Below, piece by piece: positions 47,649 to 55,927 of a stretch of 64,000 nucleotides of DNA (position 1 is the first letter of the stretch; every line of letters begins with the position of its first letter). The DNA comes from a virus: the IMG/VR virus record IMGVR_UViG_3300034020_000824, positions 1-64,000 of that record. One strand, written 5' to 3'. The notes below the pieces were generated by a model. It was not told the DNA's origin and did not search any database. It saw nothing but the letters and a program-made list of their open reading frames with translations. The translations under genes and the position numbers were made by a program.

Positions 47649-49055
47649 ATGGCACTAAATCCTTTCTTTCTTCAAGGTTCACCAAATGAACAAAGACTTG
47701 TCCAAGAGTTAATCAACGAACAGTTGAGGATTTATGGGGTAGAAGTAATTTATATCCCTAGAAAATTTGTAAGAAGAGAAACCATTTTAAGAGAAATTTC
47801 ATCATCTAAGTTTGATGATAATTTTGCACTAGAAGCATATGTGAATAATTATGAGGGATATAGTGGGCAAGGAGATATTCTTACTAAATTTGGAATGAGT
47901 TTAAAGGATGATTTAAGTTTAATTATTTCCAAAGAAAGGTTTGAGGATTTTATTTCTCCTTTTTTAGAGACAGAAAGTGATGAAGAAATTGTTTTATCAT
48001 CCAGACCTAGAGAAGGAGATTTAGTATATTTTCCCCTAGGACAAAGATTATTTGAGGTTAAATTTGTAGAGCACGAACAACCATTTTATCAGTTGGGTAA
48101 ATTATATGTTTATGAGTTAAGATGTGAATTGTTTGAGTATGAGGATGAAGTTATTGACACTTCTATTGATGAAATTGATACTCAAATTCAAGATGAAGGA
48201 TATATAACAACGTTGAATTTAATTGGACTTGGAATACCTGCAACAGCATTAGCAACCATTGGAACTGGTTATATTAGAGAAATAACCTTGAATAATGATG
48301 GATATGGTTATACCTCTCCTCCAACTATCGGCATATCTTCTGCACCTTTGGGAGGAACAAATGCGGCGGCAGAAGCAATTGCAGAATTGAAATCTGGATT
48401 TTACGCTATAAAACAGATAGTATTGACTAATGCTGGTACTGGTTATACTGTTGCTCCAAATATCTCAATTATTGGAAATGGTGTCGGTGCTGCTGCCACC
48501 TGCGGAATTGAAACCTCACAGTTTGGTGTTATTTCCATAGATCTCTACCAAGATCTGCAATGGACTGGTGGAGTTGGATATTCAACGGCACCTTATGTAA
48601 GTATTGTAGGAAATGTTGGTTCTGGAGTAACTGCAACTGCAATATCATCAGTGGTTGGAACTGCTCAGTCTGTATCTTCTATAAGTATTACAAATCCTGG
48701 AGTAGGATACACTATTGCCCCTCAAGTTGTTATTGATGCACCACCAATTTTAAGTGGAATTGGAACCTATATCTTTAACGAAATTGTAACAGGATCTAAC
48801 TCTGGTACAACAGCAAGAGTTAAATCTTGGGATTTTGATACAAAAACTCTTAAAGTTTCTTTTGTTAATAATGTAACTCCTAATGGATTTTTCCCTGGTG
48901 AAACAATTACAGGATCAATTTCTAATGCTCAATATTCGGTAAATACTTATAGCAATTGGAATCCTTATGATAATTACGGAGATAATTTGCAGATTCAAAC
49001 CGAAGCAGAATCTATTTTAGATTTTTCTGAATCTAATCCATTTGGTTCTTATTGA
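47649..49055 (+). CDS. 14: Neck protein gp14 with GG-GY repeat extension
   Basis: A 468-residue protein, longer than T4 gp14 (256). NPFFLQGSPNEQRLVQELIN, EQLRIYGVEVIYIPR and GYSGQGDILTKFGMSL match the gp14 core, as does EKFVE-type FEVKFVEHEQPFYQLGKLYV. An insertion from about residue 200 carries four GYGY/GTGY/GVGY repeats (NDGYGYTSPPTIGIS, NAGTGYTVAPNISII, GGVGYSTAPYVSIVG, NPGVGYTIAPQVVID). Completes the neck with gp13. Confidence 0.9.
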   Translation: MALNPFFLQGSPNEQRLVQELINEQLRIYGVEVIYIPRKFVRRETILREISSSKFDDNFALEAYVNNYEGYSGQGDILTKFGMSLKDDLSLIISKERFEDFISPFLETESDEEIVLSSRPREGDLVYFPLGQRLFEVKFVEHEQPFYQLGKLYVYELRCELFEYEDEVIDTSIDEIDTQIQDEGYITTLNLIGLGIPATALATIGTGYIREITLNNDGYGYTSPPTIGISSAPLGGTNAAAEAIAELKSGFYAIKQIVLTNAGTGYTVAPNISIIGNGVGAAATCGIETSQFGVISIDLYQDLQWTGGVGYSTAPYVSIVGNVGSGVTATAISSVVGTAQSVSSISITNPGVGYTIAPQVVIDAPPILSGIGTYIFNEIVTGSNSGTTARVKSWDFDTKTLKVSFVNNVTPNGFFPGETITGSISNAQYSVNTYSNWNPYDNYGDNLQIQTEAESILDFSESNPFGSY

Positions 49056-49058
49056 TAC

Positions 49059-49066
49059 TATAAATA
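49059..49066 (+). promoter_or_regulatory. Late promoter (TATAAATA)
   Basis: TATAAATATATAAT 38 nt before gene 15. Confidence 0.65.
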
Positions 49067-49103
49067 TATAATACGATAATGATTGGATAATCGGGTATAA
49101 AAA

Positions 49104-49904
49104 ATGCTAGGGACCTATTTTTATCACCAAATTATTAGAAAGACCGTTACTGCATTTGGAACTCTTTTTAATGATATTTACATAGAACATAAAAATTCAT
49201 CTGATGTAGCAATCAGTCAGATGAAGGTTCCTCTTGGATATGGACCTATGCAAAAGTTTCTGGCCAGGATTGAGCAGCAATCGGAATTGAATAAGGCAAT
49301 TCAGATTACTCTCCCCCGAATATCATTTGAAATGACTTCTATTCAGTATGATTCTACAAGAAAGGCAAATGTAACTCAAACATTCAAAACTTGCGGTAAT
49401 GGTGATACTGTAAAAAAAGTTTATATGCCCGTTCCATATAATATTGGGTTTCAATTAAATATTATGACGAAGTTGCAAGATGATGCTCTGCAGATAGTAG
49501 AACAGATTCTTCCAAGTTTTCAACCATCATTCAATCTAACAGTAGATTTGGTAGATTCTATCGGAGAAAAAAGAGATATTCCCGTGGTTTTAGATAGTGT
49601 ATCTTTTACCGATGATTATGAAGGAGATTATTCAACTCGGAGAACCCTAATATATACTTTAAATTTTACTGCCAAAACTTATCTGTTCGGACCAATTTCT
49701 GATAGTACAGAGGGTCTCATTCGTAAGGTTCAAGTTGATTTATATACGAGTACTGATACTACAACTGCCAAGAGAGAAATGAGATATACTCTTGTTCCAG
49801 ACCCAATTGACGCAGGTCCGGATGACGATTTTGGATTTAATGAAACTTTTGAAACATATGGCGATGCTAAAACATATAGTCCAACTCAACAAAGAGATAT
49901 TTGA
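49104..49904 (+). CDS. 15: Tail completion and sheath stabilizer protein gp15
   Basis: A 266-residue protein (T4 gp15: 272). The start LGTYFYHQIIRKTVTAFGTL and FNDIYIEHKN, then PLGYGPMQKFLAR, TLPRISFEM and the C-terminal RDIPVVLDSVSFTDDYEGD, are the gp15 signature. Forms the ring that ends the tail and joins it to the neck. It lies seven bases before gene 16. Confidence 0.9.
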   Translation: MLGTYFYHQIIRKTVTAFGTLFNDIYIEHKNSSDVAISQMKVPLGYGPMQKFLARIEQQSELNKAIQITLPRISFEMTSIQYDSTRKANVTQTFKTCGNGDTVKKVYMPVPYNIGFQLNIMTKLQDDALQIVEQILPSFQPSFNLTVDLVDSIGEKRDIPVVLDSVSFTDDYEGDYSTRRTLIYTLNFTAKTYLFGPISDSTEGLIRKVQVDLYTSTDTTTAKREMRYTLVPDPIDAGPDDDFGFNETFETYGDAKTYSPTQQRDI

Positions 49905-49910
49905 TATATT

Positions 49911-50333
49911 ATGAAAAATAATTATGAAGATTTGGATAAAGCACTGAATATTGAAAGTAGTATTGTTGAGGTAGAAAAGTCTATCACACCAATTGATATT
50001 ATTCCGACACAGAATAATGATATAAAAAAAGATTATGAATATACAAGAGCAAATCTATATTCATTAATTGAAAAAGGTCAGGAGGCAATTAATGGAATTA
50101 TGGAACTTGCTGGTGATGGTGGAAGTCCAAGAGCATATGAAGTGGCGGGGCAACTAATTAAGAGTGTTGCTGATACGACTGATAAACTCATAGACCTACA
50201 GAAAAAACTGAAAGATGTTGAGGAAGATAATACTAAAGTTTCAAATAATGTAACTAATAATGCTGTTTTTATTGGTTCAACTTCTGAACTTTCAAAAATA
50301 CTGAAGCAAGGTTTTCTAAATAATAAAGAATAG
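49911..50333 (+). CDS. 16: Terminase small subunit gp16
   Basis: A 140-residue protein between genes 15 and 17 in the T4 order. The segment YEYTRANLYSLIEKGQEAIN, GIMELAGDGGSPRAYEVAGQ and LIKSVADTTDKLIDLQKKLK is the conserved helical core of cyanophage gp16, which recognises DNA and stimulates the large subunit. T4 gp16 has 164 residues. Confidence 0.85.
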   Translation: MKNNYEDLDKALNIESSIVEVEKSITPIDIIPTQNNDIKKDYEYTRANLYSLIEKGQEAINGIMELAGDGGSPRAYEVAGQLIKSVADTTDKLIDLQKKLKDVEEDNTKVSNNVTNNAVFIGSTSELSKILKQGFLNNKE

Positions 50334-50345
50334 TGTTTTCCTAAA

Positions 50346-51824
50346 GTGCCTAAATTAAAACCCCACCAGACGGTTGAAAGTATTGCGAAAAAGCATCGTC
50401 AGGATATTTCTTTTGTAAGAAATCAACTTAAGATGGGTATTGCTATTGAAAAGGAGCACACTAAGGATAAAGATCTTGCTGCTGATATTGCTCTCCAACA
50501 TCTTGATGAGTTTCCAGATTATTACACTAAGTTGAAAAAGATGGAGTCTGATGCTAGAAAAGAGCATAAAAACTTTAAGGATGTGAAAGAGAGTCTTCGT
50601 GATTGGTTTGGCAAATCAAAATCAAAAGGTAAAAAAGGAAAGCCTGGTTGGGTTGAAGTAATCTCCGGAGAACCTTGTGCCCGTGAAGAAGGTGAAGAAG
50701 ATGAAACACCCAAGTGTGTTTCTTCGGATAAAAGAGCAAGTATGACTAAATCTCAAAGAATATCTGCCCAAAGAAGAAAAAGTGCCGCAGACCCAAATCA
50801 ACCAGAAAAATCTGGTGCTGCCAAACCAACTTATGTTTCAACAGATACCCCCAAAAAGAAAATGAACGAAGAATCAGATGTTAAAGGTAAAGGAAGCGGC
50901 ACAAAAGACGCTTGTTATACTAAAGTAAAGTCAAGATATTCTGTCTGGCCTTCGGCATATGCTTCCGGAGCACTTGTAAAATGTCGCAAGGTTGGTGCCG
51001 CTAATTGGGGAAATAAATCAGAATCAATAAATCTATCACCAAAAGATTCTATTTCAGAAGAAATGGGTATGAGATATTGCCCCAAATGTGAGAAAGATGA
51101 GACTAGAGATGTATGCAGATATGGTCCCAAGTACTGGGATATGTTTTCACTACCTTCTAGATTATCTCCAAATCAGATGAAGTTTAGTATTGCTCAGGTA
51201 CATCCTGCTAATGAGTCTAAGGAACCAGACCACGAATATTCTATGGCAAGGTCTGAACTTTCTACAATTATTTCTGCTGCCAAAAGACTTCGTGGCAAAC
51301 TGAATGGTGAGGGTAATATTGAGGCGTGGGTTCAATCAAAAATTACAAAGGCAGCAGATTATATTGATGCCGCTGCCGACTACCTAGATAGTGGTGAGCA
51401 TAATGTTCAAGGGTCAATGGATGAGGCGTGTTGGAAAGGTTATAAGAAAAAAGGTATGAAGACTATGTTTGGTAAAAGATATCCAAACTGCGTTAAGGTT
51501 AAGGAATCTAATGATGAATATTCTAATTGGAGGGAGGATTTTGGTCTGAATGAAGCATCCGCTGCTTGGCAAAGAAAGGAAGGTAAAAATCCCGAAGGTG
51601 GTTTAAACGCAGCAGGAGTTGCATCTTATAGAAAAGAAAATCCAGGTTCAAAATTGCAAACTGCCGTTACTACTAAACCATCAAAATTAAAACCCGGTTC
51701 TAAGGATGCAAAACGCAGAAAATCATTCTGTGCTCGTATGAGTGGAATGCCTGGACCTACGAAAGATGAAAAAGGTCGTCCAACAAGAAAGACATTATCC
51801 CTAAGAAAGTGGAACTGTAACTAA
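50346..51824 (+). CDS. Multidomain Lys/Cys-rich protein of the packaging region
   Basis: A 492-residue basic protein with a GTG start. The N-terminus (KKHRQDISFVRNQLKMGIAIEK, DIALQHLDEFPDYYTKL) fits the DUF5661 type. Then come GWVEVISGEPCAREEGEE with PKCVSS, a CYTKVKSRYSVWPSAYASGA segment with LVKCRKVG, a zinc-ribbon-like CPKCEKDETRDVC, a second CWKGYKKKG...RYPNCVKV segment, and a C-terminal AAGVASYRKENPGSKL with SFCARMSGM. These Cys/Lys modules also occur in large DNA viruses, where I recall them as capsid-associated, but no activity is known. Lies between gp16 and gp17. Confidence 0.65.
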   Translation: MPKLKPHQTVESIAKKHRQDISFVRNQLKMGIAIEKEHTKDKDLAADIALQHLDEFPDYYTKLKKMESDARKEHKNFKDVKESLRDWFGKSKSKGKKGKPGWVEVISGEPCAREEGEEDETPKCVSSDKRASMTKSQRISAQRRKSAADPNQPEKSGAAKPTYVSTDTPKKKMNEESDVKGKGSGTKDACYTKVKSRYSVWPSAYASGALVKCRKVGAANWGNKSESINLSPKDSISEEMGMRYCPKCEKDETRDVCRYGPKYWDMFSLPSRLSPNQMKFSIAQVHPANESKEPDHEYSMARSELSTIISAAKRLRGKLNGEGNIEAWVQSKITKAADYIDAAADYLDSGEHNVQGSMDEACWKGYKKKGMKTMFGKRYPNCVKVKESNDEYSNWREDFGLNEASAAWQRKEGKNPEGGLNAAGVASYRKENPGSKLQTAVTTKPSKLKPGSKDAKRRKSFCARMSGMPGPTKDEKGRPTRKTLSLRKWNCN

Positions 51825-51825
51825 A

Positions 51826-52140
51826 ATGAAATCCTTCAATCAGTTTATTTCAGAAAGTGTTAATATTGCTGGAAATTTCAACGGCAATCTTTATATGAAT
51901 GGTTCAGAATCTCAATCAGAACCCGTTGGAGAGTCTTTTACCGCAGATATAGTTTGGGAAGGTAAAATGTATAGATTAGAAGTTGAAGGCAAGATGTTGA
52001 ACAAAAATGAACTTGCGGAGCAACTTCAGGGAGAATATCCTGGAGCAATTGTACATAACATTTACCCCCAAACAACAAATTCTTTAAAAATTAAGAACTC
52101 ACAAAGATATCAACCAGAAAGACTAACTTGGACTGATTAA
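51826..52140 (+). CDS. Hypothetical virion-linked protein (KSFNQFISE start)
   Basis: A 104-residue protein. It begins KSFNQFISESVNIAGNF, a start shared by many cyanophage and vibriophage proteins, which may be a sorting or cleavage signal for head assembly. The rest (TADIVWEGKMYRLEVEGKML, NKNELAEQLQGEYPGAIVHN) is beta then helix. Unknown role. Confidence 0.65.
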   Translation: MKSFNQFISESVNIAGNFNGNLYMNGSESQSEPVGESFTADIVWEGKMYRLEVEGKMLNKNELAEQLQGEYPGAIVHNIYPQTTNSLKIKNSQRYQPERLTWTD

Positions 52141-52142
52141 TT

Positions 52143-54140
52143 ATGGCACAGTTTAATAAGAATACGCAGGACTTTCTGAATCAAGAAAGAAGTCTTTTTG
52201 AAGTCCCAATGATTGCGACTAAAGATGGAGAAGTTGTAAGTGAAACAAATAGATTTCCAGTAGGTATTGGAACAACTGGATTTGTTGCGATTAATCAAGG
52301 TGGTTCTCCAGTCACATTCAACAATCCATTTCCAGTATCATTAGGTTCTTCCAATATTACGATTACTGGTGATGTAAATGTAGGAACAACAGTATCAGTC
52401 ACAAGTACTCCACAAGACCCAGTTCATACGCACATCACAGAAGTTGGTTCAAGTGGTATTTTAGAAGACGAAGGTATTCCATATATGCCTATTGGTATTG
52501 GAACTGCACAAAATCTAAATCTTTCATATCTTCCAGTTGGCATTTCCACATTACTGAATACTGTATCAATCTCTAATACTTCCTTTTATGTTCTAAATCC
52601 AGTTACTTCTGTGACTGTTGGTGGAACTGTTTCTATTGCAAATACAGTTTCTATATCCAATACTTCTTTTTATGTCTTAAATCCAGTAACAACAGTAACT
52701 GTTGGTGGAACAGTATCAATTGCTAATACAGTATCAATCTCTAACACTTCATTCTACATAACCAATCCAGTAACAACAGTCGCAGTATCAGGTATTGGTT
52801 CTACTGTTACAGTTCAAGGAACAGTAGGAATTGGAACAACAGGGCAAGTATCACTCAACCTTAATAGTGCTCCTGTAAGTTCTAGTAATCCCCTACCAGT
52901 TACGGGAACAGTATCAATTTCTACAACATCATCAGCATCTGTTACACTTCCATCAACTTCAAGTGATGCATTTGGTCGTTTAAGAGTATCAAACCCACTC
53001 ACACTTTTTGATAGTTCTCACAGATATAGGGACAATAATCTCTGGAGTAGTTTAGTTGTAGGAACTGGTTCTACAGTTGGATTTGTAACCGCACAGGGTT
53101 TGATTAATATTGGAATTGGAACTACTGCTGGTTGTTCTGTGACTAGAGAAACAACAAAAGTATTCGCATATCAACCAGGAAAGTCTTTGCTGGTATTGAA
53201 TACATTTGTAATGAACCCCAAGAAAACAAATCTTCGTCAAAGAGTTGGATATTTTGGTGCTGATAATGGAATGTATTTTGAGGTTGATGGGGATACTGCA
53301 TATTTTGTAGAGAAAAGTTTATCTCTTGGAACAACGACAAGAGTTGCACAGGAAGACTGGAATGTTGATAAATTAGACGGTACAGGTCCTTCTGGTTTTA
53401 CATTAAATTCATCCAAAGCACAAATCTTATGGATGGATATTGAATGGTTGGGTGTTGGTTCCGTAAGAATAGGTTTTGTAATTGACGGAGCATTCATTCA
53501 CTGCCATACATTTCATCACGCAAACATAATTGAATCAACTTATATCACAACAGCATCACTTCCAGTAAGATATGAGATTGCTAATACTGGAATAACCACA
53601 AGTACAAGTAATCTCAAACAGATTTGTTCTTCAGTAATTTCGGAGGGTGGTTATAATCTTCATGGATTACAGCAGGCAGTAGGAACACCAATCACCACCC
53701 CAAGAACTCTTACAACTGCTGGAACATTTTATCCTATCGTAAGTATAAGACTCAAAACATCACCAAATAATTTAGATGCGATTGCAATTATCACGGCACT
53801 TTCGGCAATGCCAATCGATACAGGTGCCTATAATTGGCAGATTAGAGCATCTGGCACTACTGGGGGAGGAGATTGGGTAAGTGCTGGTGATGATAGTGCT
53901 GTGAATTATAACATTACTGGAACTTCTCATACTGGTGGAAGAATACTTGCGAGTGGATTTTTTACTGCTTCAAATCAAGGATCAACTCAAATTGATATAC
54001 CCCGAGAAGCACTCTTTAAGTTTCAGTTAGAAAGAAATGGACTAACATCAACACCTTTTGAAATTACTCTTGTTATTGCTTCTAATGGTGGTGGTGATAC
54101 TGTAGTTGGTTCTATGGACTGGGAAGAGGTTAGTAGGTAA
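52143..54140 (+). CDS. Structural protein with 28-residue repeats
   Basis: A 665-residue protein. Three near-identical 28-residue repeats (NTVSISNTSFYVLNPVTTV and GGTVSIA) start at residues 139, 167 and 195, giving a beta-rich shaft. The C-terminal ~390 residues (LTLFDSSHRYRDNNLWSSLV, RETTKVFAYQPGKSLLVLNT, RQRVGYFGADNGMYFEVDGD, ALFKFQLERNG) look like a compact domain that I associate with cyanophage structural proteins of unknown role. Inserted between genes 16 and 17, where T4 has no gene. Fibre or decoration role inferred. Confidence 0.7.
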   Translation: MAQFNKNTQDFLNQERSLFEVPMIATKDGEVVSETNRFPVGIGTTGFVAINQGGSPVTFNNPFPVSLGSSNITITGDVNVGTTVSVTSTPQDPVHTHITEVGSSGILEDEGIPYMPIGIGTAQNLNLSYLPVGISTLLNTVSISNTSFYVLNPVTSVTVGGTVSIANTVSISNTSFYVLNPVTTVTVGGTVSIANTVSISNTSFYITNPVTTVAVSGIGSTVTVQGTVGIGTTGQVSLNLNSAPVSSSNPLPVTGTVSISTTSSASVTLPSTSSDAFGRLRVSNPLTLFDSSHRYRDNNLWSSLVVGTGSTVGFVTAQGLINIGIGTTAGCSVTRETTKVFAYQPGKSLLVLNTFVMNPKKTNLRQRVGYFGADNGMYFEVDGDTAYFVEKSLSLGTTTRVAQEDWNVDKLDGTGPSGFTLNSSKAQILWMDIEWLGVGSVRIGFVIDGAFIHCHTFHHANIIESTYITTASLPVRYEIANTGITTSTSNLKQICSSVISEGGYNLHGLQQAVGTPITTPRTLTTAGTFYPIVSIRLKTSPNNLDAIAIITALSAMPIDTGAYNWQIRASGTTGGGDWVSAGDDSAVNYNITGTSHTGGRILASGFFTASNQGSTQIDIPREALFKFQLERNGLTSTPFEITLVIASNGGGDTVVGSMDWEEVSR

Positions 54141-54142
54141 TT

Positions 54143-55864
54143 ATGGATATTCAAGACATTCAACTAAAGATAGGGGACGCATATCTCTCCAATCCAAATC
54201 TAAAGAGAGCAAATACTCCAATACAATTTACTGAAGAACAAATTATTGAGTTCTTAACTTGTAAGGAAGACCCTGTTTATTTTGCCAAGAAATACATCAA
54301 GATTGTTAATGTTGATGATGGTCTTGTTAAGTTTAATATGTGGCCCTTTCAGGAGAGATTGGTCAGCAACTTTCATAAGAACAGATTTAACATAGCGAAG
54401 ATGCCACGCCAAGTTGGCAAAACGACAACGGTAGTATCATACTTATTGCATTATATTGTTTTTAATGACAACGTAAATGTGGGTATTCTGGCAAACAAGG
54501 CATCAACATCAAGAGAAATCTTAAGTAGACTACAATTATCTTATGAGAATCTTCCAAAATGGATGCAACAAGGAATTGTATCTTGGAATAAAGGTTCATT
54601 AGAATTGGAAAATGGGTCAAAAATTATTGCGGCATCAACTTCTGCATCTGCTGTTCGGGGAATGAGTTTTAATATTATTTTCTTGGACGAATTTGCATTC
54701 GTTCCAAATCATATTGCCGACGATTTCTTTGCATCTGTATATCCGACAATTTCATCTGGTAAGTCCACCAAGGTTATTGTAGTATCCACACCCAAAGGTA
54801 TGAATCATTTCTACCGTATGTGGCACGATGCAGAGCGTGGTAAGAACTCATTTGTGGCAACAGAGGTCCACTGGTCCGAAGTTCCGGGAAGAGATGAGGA
54901 ATGGAAAGCACAGACAATTGCTAATACTAGCGAAGAACAGTTTAGGGCAGAGCATCTTTGTGAGTTTCTGGGGTCGGTAGGAACACTTATCAATCCAAGC
55001 AAACTGAAAATATTAGTCTATGATGACCCAATAAAAAGAAGCAAAGGTCTTGATGTTTATGAAAATCCAATAGAAGACCACAGTTATTTAATTACGGTTG
55101 ATGTTGCTCGTGGAATAGGAAACGACTATTCGGCATTCGTGGTTTTTGACATTACAAACTTTCCCTATAAGGTGGTCGCAAAATACAAAAATAATGAAAT
55201 TAAACCGATGCTGTTTCCCAGTATCATTAATGAGGTGGCAAGAGGATATGATAATGCCTGGTTACTTGTAGAAGTAAATGATATTGGAGATCAGGTTGCC
55301 AATATTCTTCACTATGATTTGGAATATGATAATATTCTAATGTGCTCTATGAGAGGTAGGGCAGGGCAATTAGTTGGGTCTGGATTTAGTGGTAAAAAAT
55401 CTCAACTTGGAGTTAGAACAACTGCAGCAGTTAAAAAATTAGGTTGCTCCAACTTAAAACTACTGATTGAAGATGACAAACTATTCATTAGTGACTATGA
55501 TATCATTAGTGAACTTACCACATTTGCCCAAAAACATAATTCATTTGAAGCAGAAGAAGGTTGTAATGACGACTTGGTAATGTGTCTTGTCATTTTTTCC
55601 TGGTTAGTGGCTCAGGACTATTTTAAGGAGATGACGGATAATGATATTCGTAAAAGAATATATGAGGAACAAAAAAACCAAATTGATCAAGATATGGCAC
55701 CATTCGGATTTATTTCGGATGGGTTAGAAGATATGGAAGTATTTGTAGAGCAAGAAACCGGAGACCGATGGATGAATGCCACCTCAGAGAACGGAATACA
55801 GGAACAAGAAATTTGGAGTGTAGATGAATATGGTGACCGGTCTTATATGTGGGATTATGGATAA
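54143..55864 (+). CDS. 17: Terminase large subunit gp17
   Basis: A 573-residue packaging motor and nuclease. Walker A PRQVGKTT (88-95), Walker B IIFLDEF (178-184), coupling motif VVSTPKG (213-219) and the RNase H-fold nuclease motif ITVDVARGIGNDYSA with Asp320 are all visible, with a distal EEGCNDDLVMCLVIF acidic site. T4 gp17 is 610 residues. No intein or insertion is seen. Confidence 0.95.
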   Translation: MDIQDIQLKIGDAYLSNPNLKRANTPIQFTEEQIIEFLTCKEDPVYFAKKYIKIVNVDDGLVKFNMWPFQERLVSNFHKNRFNIAKMPRQVGKTTTVVSYLLHYIVFNDNVNVGILANKASTSREILSRLQLSYENLPKWMQQGIVSWNKGSLELENGSKIIAASTSASAVRGMSFNIIFLDEFAFVPNHIADDFFASVYPTISSGKSTKVIVVSTPKGMNHFYRMWHDAERGKNSFVATEVHWSEVPGRDEEWKAQTIANTSEEQFRAEHLCEFLGSVGTLINPSKLKILVYDDPIKRSKGLDVYENPIEDHSYLITVDVARGIGNDYSAFVVFDITNFPYKVVAKYKNNEIKPMLFPSIINEVARGYDNAWLLVEVNDIGDQVANILHYDLEYDNILMCSMRGRAGQLVGSGFSGKKSQLGVRTTAAVKKLGCSNLKLLIEDDKLFISDYDIISELTTFAQKHNSFEAEEGCNDDLVMCLVIFSWLVAQDYFKEMTDNDIRKRIYEEQKNQIDQDMAPFGFISDGLEDMEVFVEQETGDRWMNATSENGIQEQEIWSVDEYGDRSYMWDYG

Positions 55865-55885
55865 GTTATTGAAAGGGAAGGAAAT

Positions 55886-55893
55886 TATAAATA
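55886..55893 (+). promoter_or_regulatory. Late promoter (TATAAATA)
   Basis: 35 nt before the tail sheath gene, followed by AACGGAG as the ribosome site. Confidence 0.75.
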
Positions 55894-55927
55894 CTTTTAG
55901 AATAATTCGGGATAACGGAGAATAAAG

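Noticed and set aside
54143-55864. Possible intein or intron in gene 17
   Set aside because: The motifs are continuous with normal spacing and no insert is present; the same holds for genes 18, 20 and the visible part of 23.
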